A DNA stretch of 64,000 nucleotides, taken from contig BSQZ01000078.1 of assembly GCA_033239005.1 (NCBI GenBank), positions 1,583,542 to 1,647,541 of the forward strand, given 5' to 3'. This document shows, piece after piece, positions 26,298 to 40,553 of the stretch. This DNA comes from Lamellibrachia satsuma (lineage: Eukaryota > Annelida > Polychaeta > Sabellida > Siboglinidae). Made by a program: the position numbers and the translations under genes. The notes beneath the pieces are model-generated. The model was given only the letters and a program-made list of their open reading frames with translations, searched no databases and was not told the DNA's origin. Numbering within the stretch: position 1 is the first letter of the stretch; each line of letters starts with the position of its first letter.

Positions 26298-27689
26298 GGC
26301 AGACATTGTAGTTAAACAGACCCTACGCCAACATACAGTGGATATATCTTCAACTGTCGGAGGTTGTTGGATCAAAGTACAGAAAGGGCAAAGTGGGTGG
26401 GGATGTCCCCTTCAACAGCCCCAGTCGCCCAGATGCTGGGCTGAAAAAGCAGATCCAGTGATTTACTGTTGTAGCTTCATACATCAAAGACCAGCCGTGC
26501 TTTGAATTAGTGCCACGCAGTCCAATATTTCACTTCTTTACAGCAGCTGCGATCGCATAAACCACCACCAGATGGCGGCACAAGACCACGTGGTGACGCC
26601 ACGGACATCAGCAGGAAAGCGGGCCAAGAATTCGAACGATCTCTAGTAGTTTTCTGTCTTTAATTTATCAGTACACCTGGATGGGATTTAGCAGGGAAAT
26701 AAATGGGTTTACAGCAGACAAGAGACCCAGGGAGCAGATACTCGAAATGGAAGCATGCCAAAGACTTGATCTATTTATTGACTGGTGGTACAATGCCTGC
26801 TGGTGCCACCCAGCATTCTGGTTATGTGCTGGGACTGTGGGCTACTTACTACCTTCTACAGATTGCTAGCGGGACACCAGCCTTCACAGTCTAATATTCT
26901 TACAGTGTATATTGACTGTCTCAGAAATTAAACATTTTCTTAATGGGATCTGTCACGAAGTAATGATTTCCTTCTAATCACAACTATTAAGATATACTTA
27001 TTGACTAAGTAAATCTCAATAGTTGTGTTTAGAAGAACAATTGTTGCTTCATTATTATATACCAACTTAATGGAAATGTTCATGAGTATTTGTCATATAC
27101 AGTAATCTTTGTAAAGGATGGCTCACTACTGTATATGTTATCTAGTTTTTTATATAAGCACTCTTAAATATCTATCTACCTAATGTGAACTACACATAAA
27201 ATTAGGAAAACACAATTGATATGTTTAGTAGATCACATCAACATATGTTTAGTAGATCACATCAACATTTAACAAGTTATTTCATAGATTGTTCCCCATG
27301 CAAGGGACGCAACAGTTTTGGAAGGAACGCAACAGTTTTTGACCATTTCCTCGTAAAACCAGTTTTCATTAGAGATCAACAGAAAACCCTATAACCCACA
27401 TGACAACATGAGGGGGTATTTTACTGACCCCTATTGTACCTCGACTGAAACAGCACACCCAGAGCTTTGTGGCCAACTGAAGCCTTTTCATTCTTTACCC
27501 TAGTGGGGCAGGGGCAGGGCATCTGACCTGCAAACTACAGCTTGTTAGAAGTTCCAGCAGCGCCTGTCATATGACACCTAGCTTCAGTGCGCTTATCAGC
27601 AGGGGTCAGGCCAGAATGACCCTAACAGGCTATGATGTACAGGCCATGTTGATGTTACTCAATATAGCACCTAGACCTTCTCCCAGCCC

Positions 27690-27842
27690 AACCTGGGTCC
27701 CTAGAGGGAGCCCCCAACCTGGGTCCCTAGAGGGAGCCCCCCAACCTGGGTCCCTAGAGGGAGCCCCCCAACCTGGGGCCCTAGAGGGAGCCCCCCAACC
27801 TGGGTCCCTAGAGGGAGCCCCCCAACCTGGGTCCCTAGAGGG
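27690..27842. repeat. 27-bp minisatellite, 6 copies
   Basis: AACCTGGGTCCCTAGAGGGA units start at 27690, 27716, 27743, 27770, 27797 and 27824. The CCCTAGAGGG part is an imperfect palindrome. Confidence 0.96.
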
Positions 27843-28455
27843 CGCAGACTTGCCAAAAAGTTGGAACACTGGATATTCTGTTTCTCTAAGTGTTATTTTA
27901 TCTTGCTCGCTTGCACGATACCAAGACATCGGTGGCTTGAAGTTTATTTATTTATTTCTAGCAGGATTATGGTATACAATATACATCGTAAAATGTTGTG
28001 ACAAATGCATCATTACAATAGAAATACATTTCTTATTTATTTTCAACATGATTATTATCTACAAGATATTTATACATCTCAGTAATCATGAATCTAATAT
28101 CCTATTATAAAAGTGAACTATTTCTTCCTCGGTTTAAAATAAAAAATATGCAAAACTATTTCTGCCAAAACCAACAAACTAAAGTAACTAAATTCAACAA
28201 TTATGATTTATTGAAAAACCAACCATTATAACTTGCTATAAATACAACCAAACATAACAAGGACAAAATAATAATGGTCAATGCTCTGAAATAAAAATTT
28301 TATTTAAACAATAATTAACACTGTTTAGTCAGACACATCAACTCTGATTTATTCATTATGTAAAAATGGCACCTTAGAGAAATGTGATCATTTATTGAGG
28401 TTCATAGACAGAAAATTAATAAATTCATCACTACTGCCAACATCTGCAAATGCAA

Positions 28456-28614
28456 CAATCTCCACTGAATGGGTATGCCCTGTACAATCTCCACTGAATG
28501 AGTATGTCCTGTATAATCTCCACTGAGAGGGTATGTCCTGTATAATATCCACTGAATGGGTATGCCCTGTACAATCTCCACTGAATGGGTATGCCCTGTA
28601 CAATCTCCACTGTA
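28456..28614. repeat. 29-bp minisatellite, 5.5 copies
   Basis: CAATCTCCACTGAATGGGTA units start at 28456, 28485, 28514, 28543, 28572 and 28601 (partial). Confidence 0.96.
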
Positions 28615-30841
28615 CATGTTTTCACCAAAACATTTTTGCTAGTCACATTCACCAAGATTTCAATTGACTTTTTGCCAGGATTTAATCCTAAATGTCAAAT
28701 GTTTGGTATTAGGGGAAATATCAAAAAGCCTAGAGTTTGTATATAATTATGTTATATAAACGAATGTTGGTTTCCAAATGCATTGCAAGGATATATGAAA
28801 GTAGATGGGTATAATTTTACTTTGGTAATATAACACAGACATATCTTACATGTGTATTTTAAATGACAGGTGTTTCCTAATAATCATAATACAGATTTTA
28901 CTCTAAACATTTATTTAACAAACATCAACCACATCTTTTCATAATATGCTTTAAATCCACTTCTGCCTATTATTACAATGTACAAGAGGGGGCTCCCCTG
29001 TGTCACCAGCCTCAACAACAAGCCCTTGTATTCTTTGTGTCCTGTAAGTTGAGTCTCTCTCCCTATGTGTGCCAATAATCAGATTCCCAGAAGAAACCAA
29101 TTTTCTATAATTCAACAAAATGCTGATGCATTTATTCGAAATACACCGAACACTAGACGCGATTATATCTCCCGACCTATTTGATTTAAGCGCAAACACT
29201 GGCGCTGTCAGGAATATTAAAGAGGATTGCTGAGGGGGCTATTATGGCAGAAAGAATCTCCTGGACGCGGTGGCGAGACAGGGGGGGTTTCTTTTATCTT
29301 CCGAACCGCCTTTGTGGTGAGGCTGCGAGTTCAATTGTGGTCAATGAAAGCATATTTTTGCGGGGAGAATCATGGCACCAGTTCTTTAGAGGCGGCATAA
29401 AGCAGGGCCAGACACCGTGGTGGTCCATGGCGGCAGTCGATGACAGATGACTGAACCAGAATGGGCACATTAGCAAACAATAACAACGGTCAAACACTGA
29501 CCATGGTCTATCTTAGTACATAGAGTTCTCCTCTTGGGTGGCTGGCTATACAGGCGGTTGGACAACACTGACTGATGAGAGTGGACAGACAGCTAAGGCA
29601 GCACTTGAGGGCCTGCGGAAGCCAGGACAGCGGTGAAGCTCTTGGTCAACCAAGGTGTTTGCGTTTTGCTTATGCAAGAGACACTGAGTCACTTAACAAA
29701 CAGCCCTAAGTATTGTCTAAACAGTGGTTGACAGGACAGGGAAACAGTTGACATCCAGAGGCACATTTACACAATCCACTACTGTACAAACTATCACTAC
29801 TTTCCTACTTTCTTATCAGTGTTTAGTTACGTAACTAAGCATAATTTCAATACCTAGTTCAAGGCTTGAATTTTAACTTAAAACTTCGTATTTAAAAAGT
29901 TTCCTTATGCAATAAATACAAAAAAATTCATATGTAACTATGTAACATTACTACATTCAAATGATGTCCTGCAATAAACAAGGCTATTTCTTTTTTTTAT
30001 CGGAATAACCTCTAAACATTTGGTAAACTGTCAGACAAGTTTTCCTTGTAACAATCACAGCAAGTAGTTGGCTTGATACTTTTCCCTGTAACAAATAATG
30101 CAATAGCCAACACTTTCTTTCTTGACACTTGGAACACTAAATATTCTACTTGATACATGAACGTGTTATAGTTAGGGCTAAAATATATTGCTTCACACCT
30201 GTTGGCATTAACAGATCGTAAACCAATGCAGAATTAGAAAGAAACAGTTCTCCAACAGAAAATATATGAGGCCTGAGTAGTATTTTTTCTTCAAATTCTT
30301 GTAGTTGTTTTATATGAATTTGTGTCACGAAACCAAATAAATCACCTGTACTGAATACACAATATCAAGTGCAGCAAACCAAAACATTTGGCGAGAAAGA
30401 TTCAGTGGGAAGAACTACGTGTGTTTTCTTGAATGTTTGGTCCATGAGTACAGACTAACATTAGAAACCTCAGCCCCCCCCACAGATCTCTAGACTGTCT
30501 CCCACCAATAAATAATTTCATGCCCAGACCCCTTTTCTGCAAACAGTTGCCAGGCAACTCAAATTAAAAATTCTGATAAGAAGTGGGAAGGGCCATTAAA
30601 AGGTAACAGGATCTGGGACTAGATAAGATTCCAGAGCCAGTCTGTCAGCTGTAGGGCTGACAGGGGCACCCCCAAGAGTCACGGCTGGTCAAGGGTGGCC
30701 TCCTCCACCTGCCTACTTTCCTCCCTCAAACAGGGAAAGGCATCCCAAACCAAGCACAGGTCCAAAGGAAGATGTCATGAAATAAAAAGTGTAAATTTTA
30801 ATAGAATTCCCTTGACAATCACCTGGCGCAATGAAGGCAGG

Positions 30842-30902
30842 TAGCATGCATGCGTGCGTGCGTGCGTGTGTGCGTGCATGGTGCATGCACATGTATGCAA
30901 AC
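30842..30902. repeat. GTGC/TGCA microsatellite
   Basis: Imperfect GTGC and ATGC tetranucleotides. A weaker similar patch lies at 31752-31800. Confidence 0.85.
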
Positions 30903-32375
30903 ATACACATAAGAAATTATACTAGTTATTTTGCACAAAGAAATTATATTAGTTATCTTAAGTACCAATTCTAACAGTACAAAGGGTAATTATTATTCCA
31001 ACCAAAGTCACTGCATTTTGAAAAAAAAATGGTAACTTATTTGTCAGGCACACTTGACAGGCCGTTGTTCATTTTACCAGGTTTTAGCAGATTTCAAGAC
31101 AAAAACAAAGAGAACACACACCATCCGTTAAACACATATATCAAATGCTTAAATAAATCAGGAATGCAGGAAAGAATAACCATACATTTTTTTATTAATC
31201 TACAAAATTTTTAATTTTTTACAGTGACCATGAATAAGTATGTAAGCAGAAATAGGTTGGATACATCGAGAAGAAAAAGGCAAAAGGTAGACAAATTAAT
31301 CCACAAAATAAACTACAAATATAACGACATTGGTCCAGAGATGGCATGACAAAAAAACTGATGCAGCTTAGAAATGAGTTGATGCGATGTTCTGTACGAT
31401 CTGTCTGTCGTGTCAGCCCGTGTAATTGGGCCGCTTTTGTTTCACTGTTATGCCAACGATTTGTCTCATCAAAAGGCAAGTGCGAATAAAATATTACTCC
31501 TTGTGTGAATAAAATATTACTCCTCGGAAACATAACCCCATCAATCTGGGGACAACAAAAGGACTCAGCCAGGCCGCTGGGATATGATACATTGTAAATA
31601 CTAGATGCAACACTAATGAAAACAAAAATCACTGGCAGCTGAACCGCAGCTATTCACCTAGTTTGATCAATCACAGGGACTGCGGCAATTTGAAATATTG
31701 CAAATATTTCTGGGGGGAGAGGGACACATTACTTAAATATATCCATGATGATGAGCCCACGTGTGCATGTGCATGTGTGTGCGTGCCTGAGTGGGCATGC
31801 GGATATTCTTAGAAATATGACAAGAAATCACTGCAGAAGTTTCACCTGCAGTGGGAAGACATGATGGATCGCCATCGTGGGATTCATGGACTTTGCACCA
31901 CCACCTTCAAATAATTCCTGCAAAAGGTCTGGCTGCATGGAAAAAAGGGCAACCAGCAGGGTAGTTACCCAAGCCCCACACTGGTCACACAGTAGCAGAG
32001 TAACCAGATAACCCCCACTAGGTCTTGCCCCATGATTGACTTTAATCACCCTAATTCAGCACTATTTGCCCTGAGGGGCACCTGCCACACCAGCTGATGG
32101 CAGGCCCCCCTGGGCTTACATTTGGGGTGTGCAGGGGTGATTATCATTGATAAGGACATCAATGATCTACTACTGGCATTGATCAAAGTCTTGGTACAGC
32201 TGAAGATATTGATTCAGATTAAACAATTCTATCTTAACAGCTCCCACCAATTTCAAAAATAAAAATGATATTTACACTATGCAAATAACATCACAGTTTT
32301 TGGTATCATTGAAGATACTGATTAAGACAACACCTCCCATTGATTTTTTTTTGTAAAAACTTTATTTACCCAATG

Positions 32376-32470
32376 CAAATAACATCAATGTTTATGTTAC
32401 TCAGCTATTACAAATAACATCAATGTTTATGTTACAAATAACATCAATGTTTATGTTACTCAGCTATTAC
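32376..32470. repeat. Small tandem repeat with AACATCAATGTTTATGTTAC core
   Basis: The segment AAATAACATCAATGTTTATG occurs three times in under 100 bp, twice followed by TTACTCAGCTATTAC. Confidence 0.9.
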
Positions 32471-33606
32471 AATTTCTAAAAAAATGGTGAGTGACCATTT
32501 TATACTATAAATTAAACTATAAATACCATACTAAACACTTACAAATATTAGCAAAAATTAATATAGTAAATTTTCATAACACGGAATGTACAGGATTTTC
32601 ATTGTTTAACGGATACACAGCTTGTTGGGGGGTTTCATATAATTAAAATGTCCAAATTCTCTTAATTTGTGGTTCTCAAAATACTTTGTGTTTGAACTTT
32701 TATTGCTGTGGCATATTTACCATCCAAATTTGTATAGATCAGGAATTTGACTCGCCAACAAATCATGTGGTAAAACACATCACGTTCCACCTTGAAACAT
32801 GAAGATTTATTGGGCTTTTAAAATTGGTATCTAGATATAATATTGAAAAACTAGCAAATTTTAATTCATCACAAAATCGTGTATTTTCTAAATTATTAAG
32901 CGGTGAAAAATCACGACAGTGACAGGCTTTACTTGGATATTATGTTTAACTAACCGATATCTCATAAACACTAATAAATTCAGTGTTGCACTGTCCGGAA
33001 AACAGTCAGTCAATGAACCAATGGGAATTGCTGTAGGTTCCGTCTAAAGCGTGCCAGTGACTAGTGAGATAATCCATCAGAGCCCGAAGGAGTAGGCGGG
33101 CTGCAGAAATCACTTTCATAAACACAATACACAAACAGTTTATCAGGCAAACACACATCCTGCCATACAAAGGTCCTCACAGGCCCTGGGCTGGCAACAA
33201 ATCTGTAGCACAAAGCCAGTCAACAGAAGTAATCAGAATTCAATTAATTCGAGATAAAGGCATGATGATAAGAGAACAGGAGGATTGCACTATTAGACTT
33301 GGGTATCTGATCAGAGCCTACAAAACATAGATCTCTCTTTGGGGGGACCACCCCTGGCTGGCCATGTGTGGAGTCTGGCATCTCAAGGAGACAACAATGT
33401 GACACAAGGCCAATCTGGCTGGTGACAAGTGTCAACAATGATGGCCTTGGACATGTTTGTAGATAACCAATATATCCTAGTCAGTGCTGGCTTAGCAGTA
33501 ACTAAAGTCAATCTAGCCACAAGTCTGACATCTATAGCAGCAACCTTTGGGCACTAACAAATAATCTCTCCAGCAAGACATAATTAAAACTTTTAAACTC
33601 CCTCTT

Positions 33607-34033
33607 CAACCCACTGAGCCCATCCCTAGTCAGGTTCCTTGATGTTTAAACTTGTAGCTTGAGAATAGTTGTGGCACTAATTATATTTCATATTATTATT
33701 ATTAAACAAATGTGTACAGTTGGTTTAATAAGTCTGTACTTTGGAAAAATCATCGAAAGAATTTATTTCGATCATTAGATCTAGTAACTTGTCAAAGTGT
33801 GAATAACCTACTATATAGAGCAAAACAACTTTTGGTATGTTTTTGCCAAATTTTTTACCAGATCTGGTCAAAATTAATTAATAATTTATCCGATGATTTC
33901 ATCAAAACCAAACAACACATTTGCTCAAACGAGCTAGCATGGTGGATACTTAAATAGATTTGATTTTTCATGAAATGATTCAAAAACAAAACGAACGATA
34001 AAATTGAACCGAGGAAGGACTTTTAATAAATGT
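33607..34033 (+). repeat. Family A dispersed repeat, near full length
   Basis: This is the best single copy to define the family. In order it shows a GAGCCCAT...TCAGGTT-TTGAT block, AAACTTGTAGCTTGAGAATA, a TACAGTTGGTTTAATA block, AACTTGTCAAAGTGTGAATA, TATATAGAGCAAA, CCAAATTTTTTACCAG, TTATCCGATGATTTCATCAA, ACGAGCTAGCATGGTGGATA and the end GAGGAAGGACTTTTAA. No coding potential is seen, so it may be a non-autonomous transposon or SINE-like unit. Terminal repeats were not identified. Confidence 0.8.
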
Positions 34034-34242
34034 AAAAATGGAATATAGTTTGATAGCAGGGTCAAGCACACTGGTCTGTTTTTGGCACAGAGGCTGACAG
34101 AAGGATGTAGGGGGGTCATTAAACTGTCTGTCTGCCACTGTGCCTCTTCTGGTATCCTCAACAAGTTCTCTCCCTGTCAAATTAAACTGCCAACCTTGGA
34201 GTAGATGCTAGCGCTGCACATATCTACCAGTCTACTACTCCC

Positions 34243-34447
34243 TTCCCACCTGATTTAGCCCATTTTGAATCAGGTTTGTTGATATTCAAATCTGTAGTAT
34301 GTCAATAGTTTAAATAATATGAGCAGTCAGTTTAATACGAGTGTACTGTTGTCTGAAGAACTGATTAGATAGGGTAACTTGCAAGGGTGAATAACCTTGT
34401 GCCAAGAATATATAGAGCGCACCACTTTTGCCATTTTCAAATTTATT
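34243..34447 (+). repeat. Family A dispersed repeat, 5' half
   Basis: It contains GATTTAGCCCATTTTGAATC, AGGTTTGTTGATATTCAAAT, AATAATATGAGCAGTCAGTT, GGGTAACTTGCAAGGGTGAA and TATATAGAGCGCACC. It starts about 210 bp after the end of the previous copy in the same orientation and stops before the GAGCTAGCATG segment. Confidence 0.8.
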
Positions 34448-35574
34448 TAATTTAGTTCCATTACTATTTAACAATAGTGAAATGAATTTAGAAACAAAAA
34501 GAGTAATATTATTAACATCAATTAAATTTTTTTTCAAAGGACTTAAATAAAAAATAATAATTTGTGAAGATAATTTTTTGCAGAGAAACTAATTATATAA
34601 ACTAATTATATTTATAAAAACAATGAAAGCCAAAATAAAAATTTTCAATGACAGACTACCGTGTTTTGTTTTTGGAAACATTCAAAGGGAATCTGATAAA
34701 TAATCCCAAATGAGTGTCAACTTAGTTCACAACATCCGGATTAACTGAAGCGTGAGATGTGGTCTATAATTTCAATCACTTTTAAACCGGAAAAAATGCA
34801 CACAGGTGTTCAGAAAGTACACCGGGGTCATATCTATGTCAATTACGAAGCCGCGGCAAGCCTGAACCTTTAATCACGACATTATTATATTTTATCAAAA
34901 ACAACCTCACTGTTATTGCAGTGAGACAATAGCCTTTAAATGCTCAGCTGCACCCCAGGGGTAAAAATAAACGCCCTTTGTGTGTGATAAACAGACTACT
35001 GTAGGCAAGAGCAATGCAATTGTTTCAGATGACTGATCAGGCTAGGGCCTAGAGAAAGGATGAACCAGAGAGCAGAAGCTGCGGCACTGCTGCAGTGCCC
35101 GAGGGTGATACAGGAGAAGCCTCCAAAGGGAAGCTTGGTATCTGTCAGTCACACTAGAGCGGCCACACAAATAAGCAGGCTCATCAGTGAGAGTAGCCAA
35201 CCCCAGTGTAGTTAACTGGCTTGTCTCTGCATGCCTGGGGCAAACAAGGCAGGGGAAGACTTTGGAAACCCCATCACTTCTGTTGTCCACCAATGTCTCT
35301 TGAGCTCACTCAAGTGTAAACTGTTCTATTCAGAAAGGAATATACCCATTCACAAGCCAAAGTTAGATATTCATTCCACAAACAGCCACGACTAGACAAC
35401 ATCGTAATTAATTTTCAAAGATCCGACGACAGAATATCAGAAGGACTTGAAAAGAATTGAACATTAAAAATGGATACCACTAAAAATCTAACTTACATCG
35501 TTGTAAGTGATTACATTTTAACAACTGTTAACACAACACCTGGATGCCAGCAAACTGGATATTTCATTAAAAAA

Positions 35575-35912
35575 ATACCACATATAAACTTGGTAATTTC
35601 ATAACAAAAATACCACAAATAAACCTGGTAATTGTCATAAAAAATACCATATATAAACCTGGTAATTGTCATAACAAAAATACCACATATAAACCTGGTA
35701 ATTGTCATAAAAATACCACATATAAACCTGGTAATTGTCATAACAATAATACCACATATAAACCTGGTAATTGTCATAAAAAAATACCATATATAAACCA
35801 GGTAATTGTCATAACAAAAATATCACATATAAACCTGGTAATTGTCATAAAAATACCATATATAAACCTGGTAATTGTCATAAAAATACCATATATAAAC
35901 CTGGTAATTGTC
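35575..35912. repeat. 33 to 36-bp minisatellite, about 10 copies
   Basis: ATAAACCTGGTAATTGTCAT cores joined by AAAAATACCACATAT spacers of variable A-run length. Confidence 0.96.
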
Positions 35913-36758
35913 ACGTTTTTTAAACATAAAATGCAGTTGGACAAATAGTTAAATAAACACTGACAGTAAGGCAAAATAGTAAAACCCCAGTGAATAAAAT
36001 CATCATAAATTAATGCGATTCTCTAGGGGACATTTTTAACATCATACTACTAAACCATTCTTTTTACACAAGTTTATCCATTTGTATTTTCTGATATTTG
36101 GACTGTAAGTATTGCTTGTGGTGACGGGAGCCAGCAACTGTCACTGTGTTTGCTCTCCATCATTTAACATGGCAGTTGAAGCAATCGCTGATCTACTGAT
36201 CTATAGACAACTACAGTTTGACTTCTGGTGAGGGGTTCACACAACCACAAAGCCACTGACAGTAGTGTGAAGACGCGAGCGCCTCCGAACTCATGCCACG
36301 AACTCATGTCACGGCACTTCTTGCCACTTCTCTCACGCACAAAGGCACTGACAGACAGAGACCACATGAAGGCGTTGTTTCGCCTCAAGTCTAATCACAC
36401 GGTTGTGTTTCCTTCCACGACATGTCATGGGTTGACCACTTGGAACCTGGTTACATGGCTTGAATTGGCAGAGGGGAAGGAAATTATAGTTTGCAATGTT
36501 TACTGAAGCATACCAGCAATGCCAGTAAATCGCTCACCTGGGATGTGTGCTCCCTAATTATAACCCTTTAAAAAAGGGCAGGAACCTCAACCCAGTCACT
36601 GCAATTGTTATAGTAACACCTGCATGAGCTCAGCGAAAACACATTTATTTGACAAATGACTGGTTATGACAACTTTTTTCTTTTTTTAATTAACTAATTA
36701 GCTTTATTTTTAACCAAACTTTTGCTTGTTGATCCTTTTATAATTAACTATTTAACAT

Positions 36759-36793
<35 letters not shown>

Positions 36794-36838
36794 TGCACGC
36801 ACGCACGCACGCACGCACGCATACACACACACACATAT
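36759..36838. repeat. CGCA tetranucleotide microsatellite
   Basis: About sixteen CGCA/TGCA units followed by a short CA run. Confidence 0.95.
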
Positions 36839-39800
36839 ATAGTCACTTTACAAAGCTAGTGTTGGAAGCACAAGCATCAACCACAATAATTAATGTTATA
36901 CAGAAACTGTTTGAAATATGTATGCAAAAATGACAAAGTGGAAAAAATCCATACTGTATTTTAGCTTAATGTACACAAGATGAAAAATCTGAACATGCAT
37001 TTCAATCTATTCTAATTTGTCAAAGCCATTTGTTTGGCATGACATCTGATTCTACCTTATCTGATGACAATGATTTCACCCAAGGGCTAGTTTGTTTGTG
37101 ATGGTGAGTTTAAAGAAAATATTATATAAAATGAAGCCGACCGAAACGGCAAGAACAAAGCCTTTCCTGCACAGAAAGTTTCAATGTGGCTCTCCCAGAA
37201 AAACACCAACTAATCTGCCATTACAAATAACCAACGCCGGAAACTGCATGCCATTGTAAAAAAACTCCAAATGAAAAATATTAGTTCTTCTTACATGTAT
37301 AAAATGCAAATAAATGGACGCACGTTACAGCCAGTCTGCATTAATGCACGGCGACGATAAATTATCAGGACTTCTGGCAGCGATACCTAGCGACATACGT
37401 GGACGAAACGATGATTGCAATTTTTCTTGTCCTGATGAAGAACACCCGTTGATTGAAGTTGTGCAAAGAGATGTTGGAATAAATCAAGGCTAACATGCGC
37501 ACGAGTCTTGGGCTTCCCATGACACATCGCATGGACAAATTAATCAGCCATCAGCGAAATCAGTCGGTAATATGACCAATAACAGTGCACAAAGGACAGC
37601 CGCAGTAAACGATCCCATGCCGGGTGACCATAAAACTTAGCTTTAATTTCCAACCAGGTAAACAAGTGAGGTATTTTCTGGCAATGAATGCTCTGGAACA
37701 CCTGACGCCCGCTCGTAAAGACGGCGCCGGTGGAGCGCCGGTGAACGCCGCAACATGTCGCGCCACTTGACAGACAATTCTGATGGCAGACACCGTCGCC
37801 ATAAACCACCGTTTCATACGTCCGTATATGTAGATATGGAGCCAATCAGGGGCTTTCATTGAGAAACTGTCTACAATGTGACTACCATAAACATTCACGA
37901 TGGCGTCAAACATCAACACGAAGAATAAAATGAATAAAAGGCAAGTAGTATAAGGATAACCAAAAAAAACCTTACTTTTAAAATGCAACAGACCCTAGCG
38001 ATACCAGGCGACAAGGCAGAACAGATGCTATAATTTTCAGTGGTGATTTTACACAAACAATTTTCAGCCCTGTGCCAATTAAAATAAATTTAGCTTTGCT
38101 GCACATTTGTGGTTTTGGAGAAGTAATATGTCAATTAAATTAAGCATTAAACAATTATTGGCAGACCACAATTTTTTTAATAGCAACATCAAACACTGGT
38201 CCAAAAAAACTGAATCTGCTAGTAGGTGAAAAATATTTACATATCGTGGTCAAAGCAGCTTCCGTTTCACGAAATAAGCTGTATGTGTGCTTGAACTAAC
38301 AAACATTTTTACATAAATATTTCTGACAATTACAAAAAATAATATTTAATATTATGCAGAAACAGTGATATTTGTACAAGAATTATATTTCTGACCACAC
38401 TTACTAGTATGCATATTTTTTTTGTTGCAAAATTTAAACACTGGGTGGAACGAATTTAATAGAAATAATGATAAAAATAGTAACCCACAGTCCCTGCCCC
38501 ACCTCACATTCCCAATGACAGAATGATTGGCAATATCTTTGCTGTGCCCAGTGGCTTTTAAAATATGATACTGTTAATCTCAGCAGCAAGCAACCCAGTC
38601 AGACATGTCCAGCTACAATGTCTTGGCAGTATCACTTTTATTGCCTTCGGGCAAGCAGATATATATATCAATATTATGTATTTGTTACTTCTTGCTTACA
38701 CAGTGCTTTTTAAAATCAAATCACCTTAGATTTTTATCCCCTTTTCTTCTCATTCAGGGTCACAGACAATAATATACATTCAGGGTTACAGACAATTTAT
38801 ACCCCAGAAACAGGGGTAGTTATTTTTGTAATCCATAGTTCTGTCAACTATTTATTTATTTACATATTTATACAATATCGCAGAAATGTTGAAACATGAA
38901 CTTGACTTAGTAATTTGAGCTAAAGTAGTACCATCCTTCATAAACCATAGCTCTAAATGCGTAAAGTAATTCTTGCCAGCTTTCAATGAAAATATAGTAG
39001 TTTCAGTAAACAAATTCTGCAAAATATACTTATAATACTTACAGTGCAAACAAAATTAATTCAGGATATCAGCAATTCCTTCAAATTTCTTTAATATAAT
39101 TATTATTATTACTGCATTTTTTTTATAATTCGTGGTAAGCAACAGGATAGTTTTTGTAGTTCTCTCAACACCATCAAAAATTACGTTGTCCATTTCCACC
39201 TGCCATTAACTCATAGCCAATATTTCATAGCAAGTCATCAGTTTGATCCAGACACTTTGGGAACTTCCCAGGTGGAGCTGCTGGCAGCCGTGATTGCCCC
39301 TAAAGATTGGTCAGACGCCAGTGGGTCTGTAGACAGGTCTACCACAGGGAACGGTGCAATAAAAGCCCCAAGCAATGACAGGATGCCTTGAACACAGCTG
39401 ATTTCACCAGACAATAAAGTATAAATAAAACGCACAATTATACTGAGTAGGCATTGTGGTGACATGGTAAAGCAATCAGGAGAGTTCCCTATGTGATCAT
39501 GCTTAATTACTCATTAATTGCCTTTCTAGAGGGGCTGTAAATCAAGTGGCTTTCTCTGCCTTGATAGCTGGGTAGACAGGTGAATCCTTGGAGGGCAGAG
39601 ATTGTAATAAACTTTGCAGTCTATGGGGGCTCTTTCAGGGGTCCATTGTGGAATTGGGCACCTTTAATTCAAGGGAGACTCAATTCAAGATACGATAACA
39701 GGTTCATAGGTGTAGCTTACAAACAAATCAACAGGCACAAGAGAAACTTTTAATAGGCTGTTTGATTTAAGACTTTGTATGAGCCCAGTGTCTGGTTGGA

Positions 39801-40553
39801 CAAACACCACTGGGGTGCCACATCAGTACACCAGAGGAAGCCGGGAGATGCCTATAAGCATCTGGGATACTAGGGAAGCAGGGATCACTAGATCAGGGAA
39901 ACAGAAGGAAGATCTCTGGAGTACTGCCCAAACCAGTTTCCCGCCAAGCATCCTCCTGTGGTGGGGAATTGGCAATAGCCAGCAAGTATGCAGGGAATGC
40001 ACATTTGCTGGTGATCGGGCACCAGCAAATGGCGCTCATACATCACGGGTGCCAACTCCGAAAATGTCCCACTCTATATTGAGTCCCAGACACCAGACCC
40101 CCTGGATCCCCTTCCCTGACCCACTTCACTCTCTGCCACTATTGCACTAAAGTCTTTGTTGTCCCATTAACATAATTATATGTGTGTGAAATTACCCCAG
40201 GGAAGTACTGTACTATTTTATTTGGGCTATAAACCCTGTTTGTATAAAAGTTGAAAGTGAATAAAACCATGGAACCCTAGTCACAATAACATCTTGCCCA
40301 ACCATGTATTTTTTCACACACCCCAAAACTATTCATGCAACTAAAATTTATAGTTATAAGCAAAATTACAATTTCACACAGGCTTTACTTACTATTTAGC
40401 CTAGCCTGCTATATTAAAGTACTTATAGTAATTTCATAAAGTTACAATATAAATGGATTTAAATCAAGCCACCACGCATTTTTAGCTCTTTATATTTCTA
40501 ATTTATATGTACTTTTTCTAACTTCACATGTCTGTTTTTTTAATACTTCAATG

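Noticed and set aside
36228..36506. Plus-strand ORF of 92 codons near 36.3 kb
   Set aside because: No homology recognised, on the strand opposite to the host gene, and an equally long ORF lies on the other strand. More likely a GC-balanced non-coding block.
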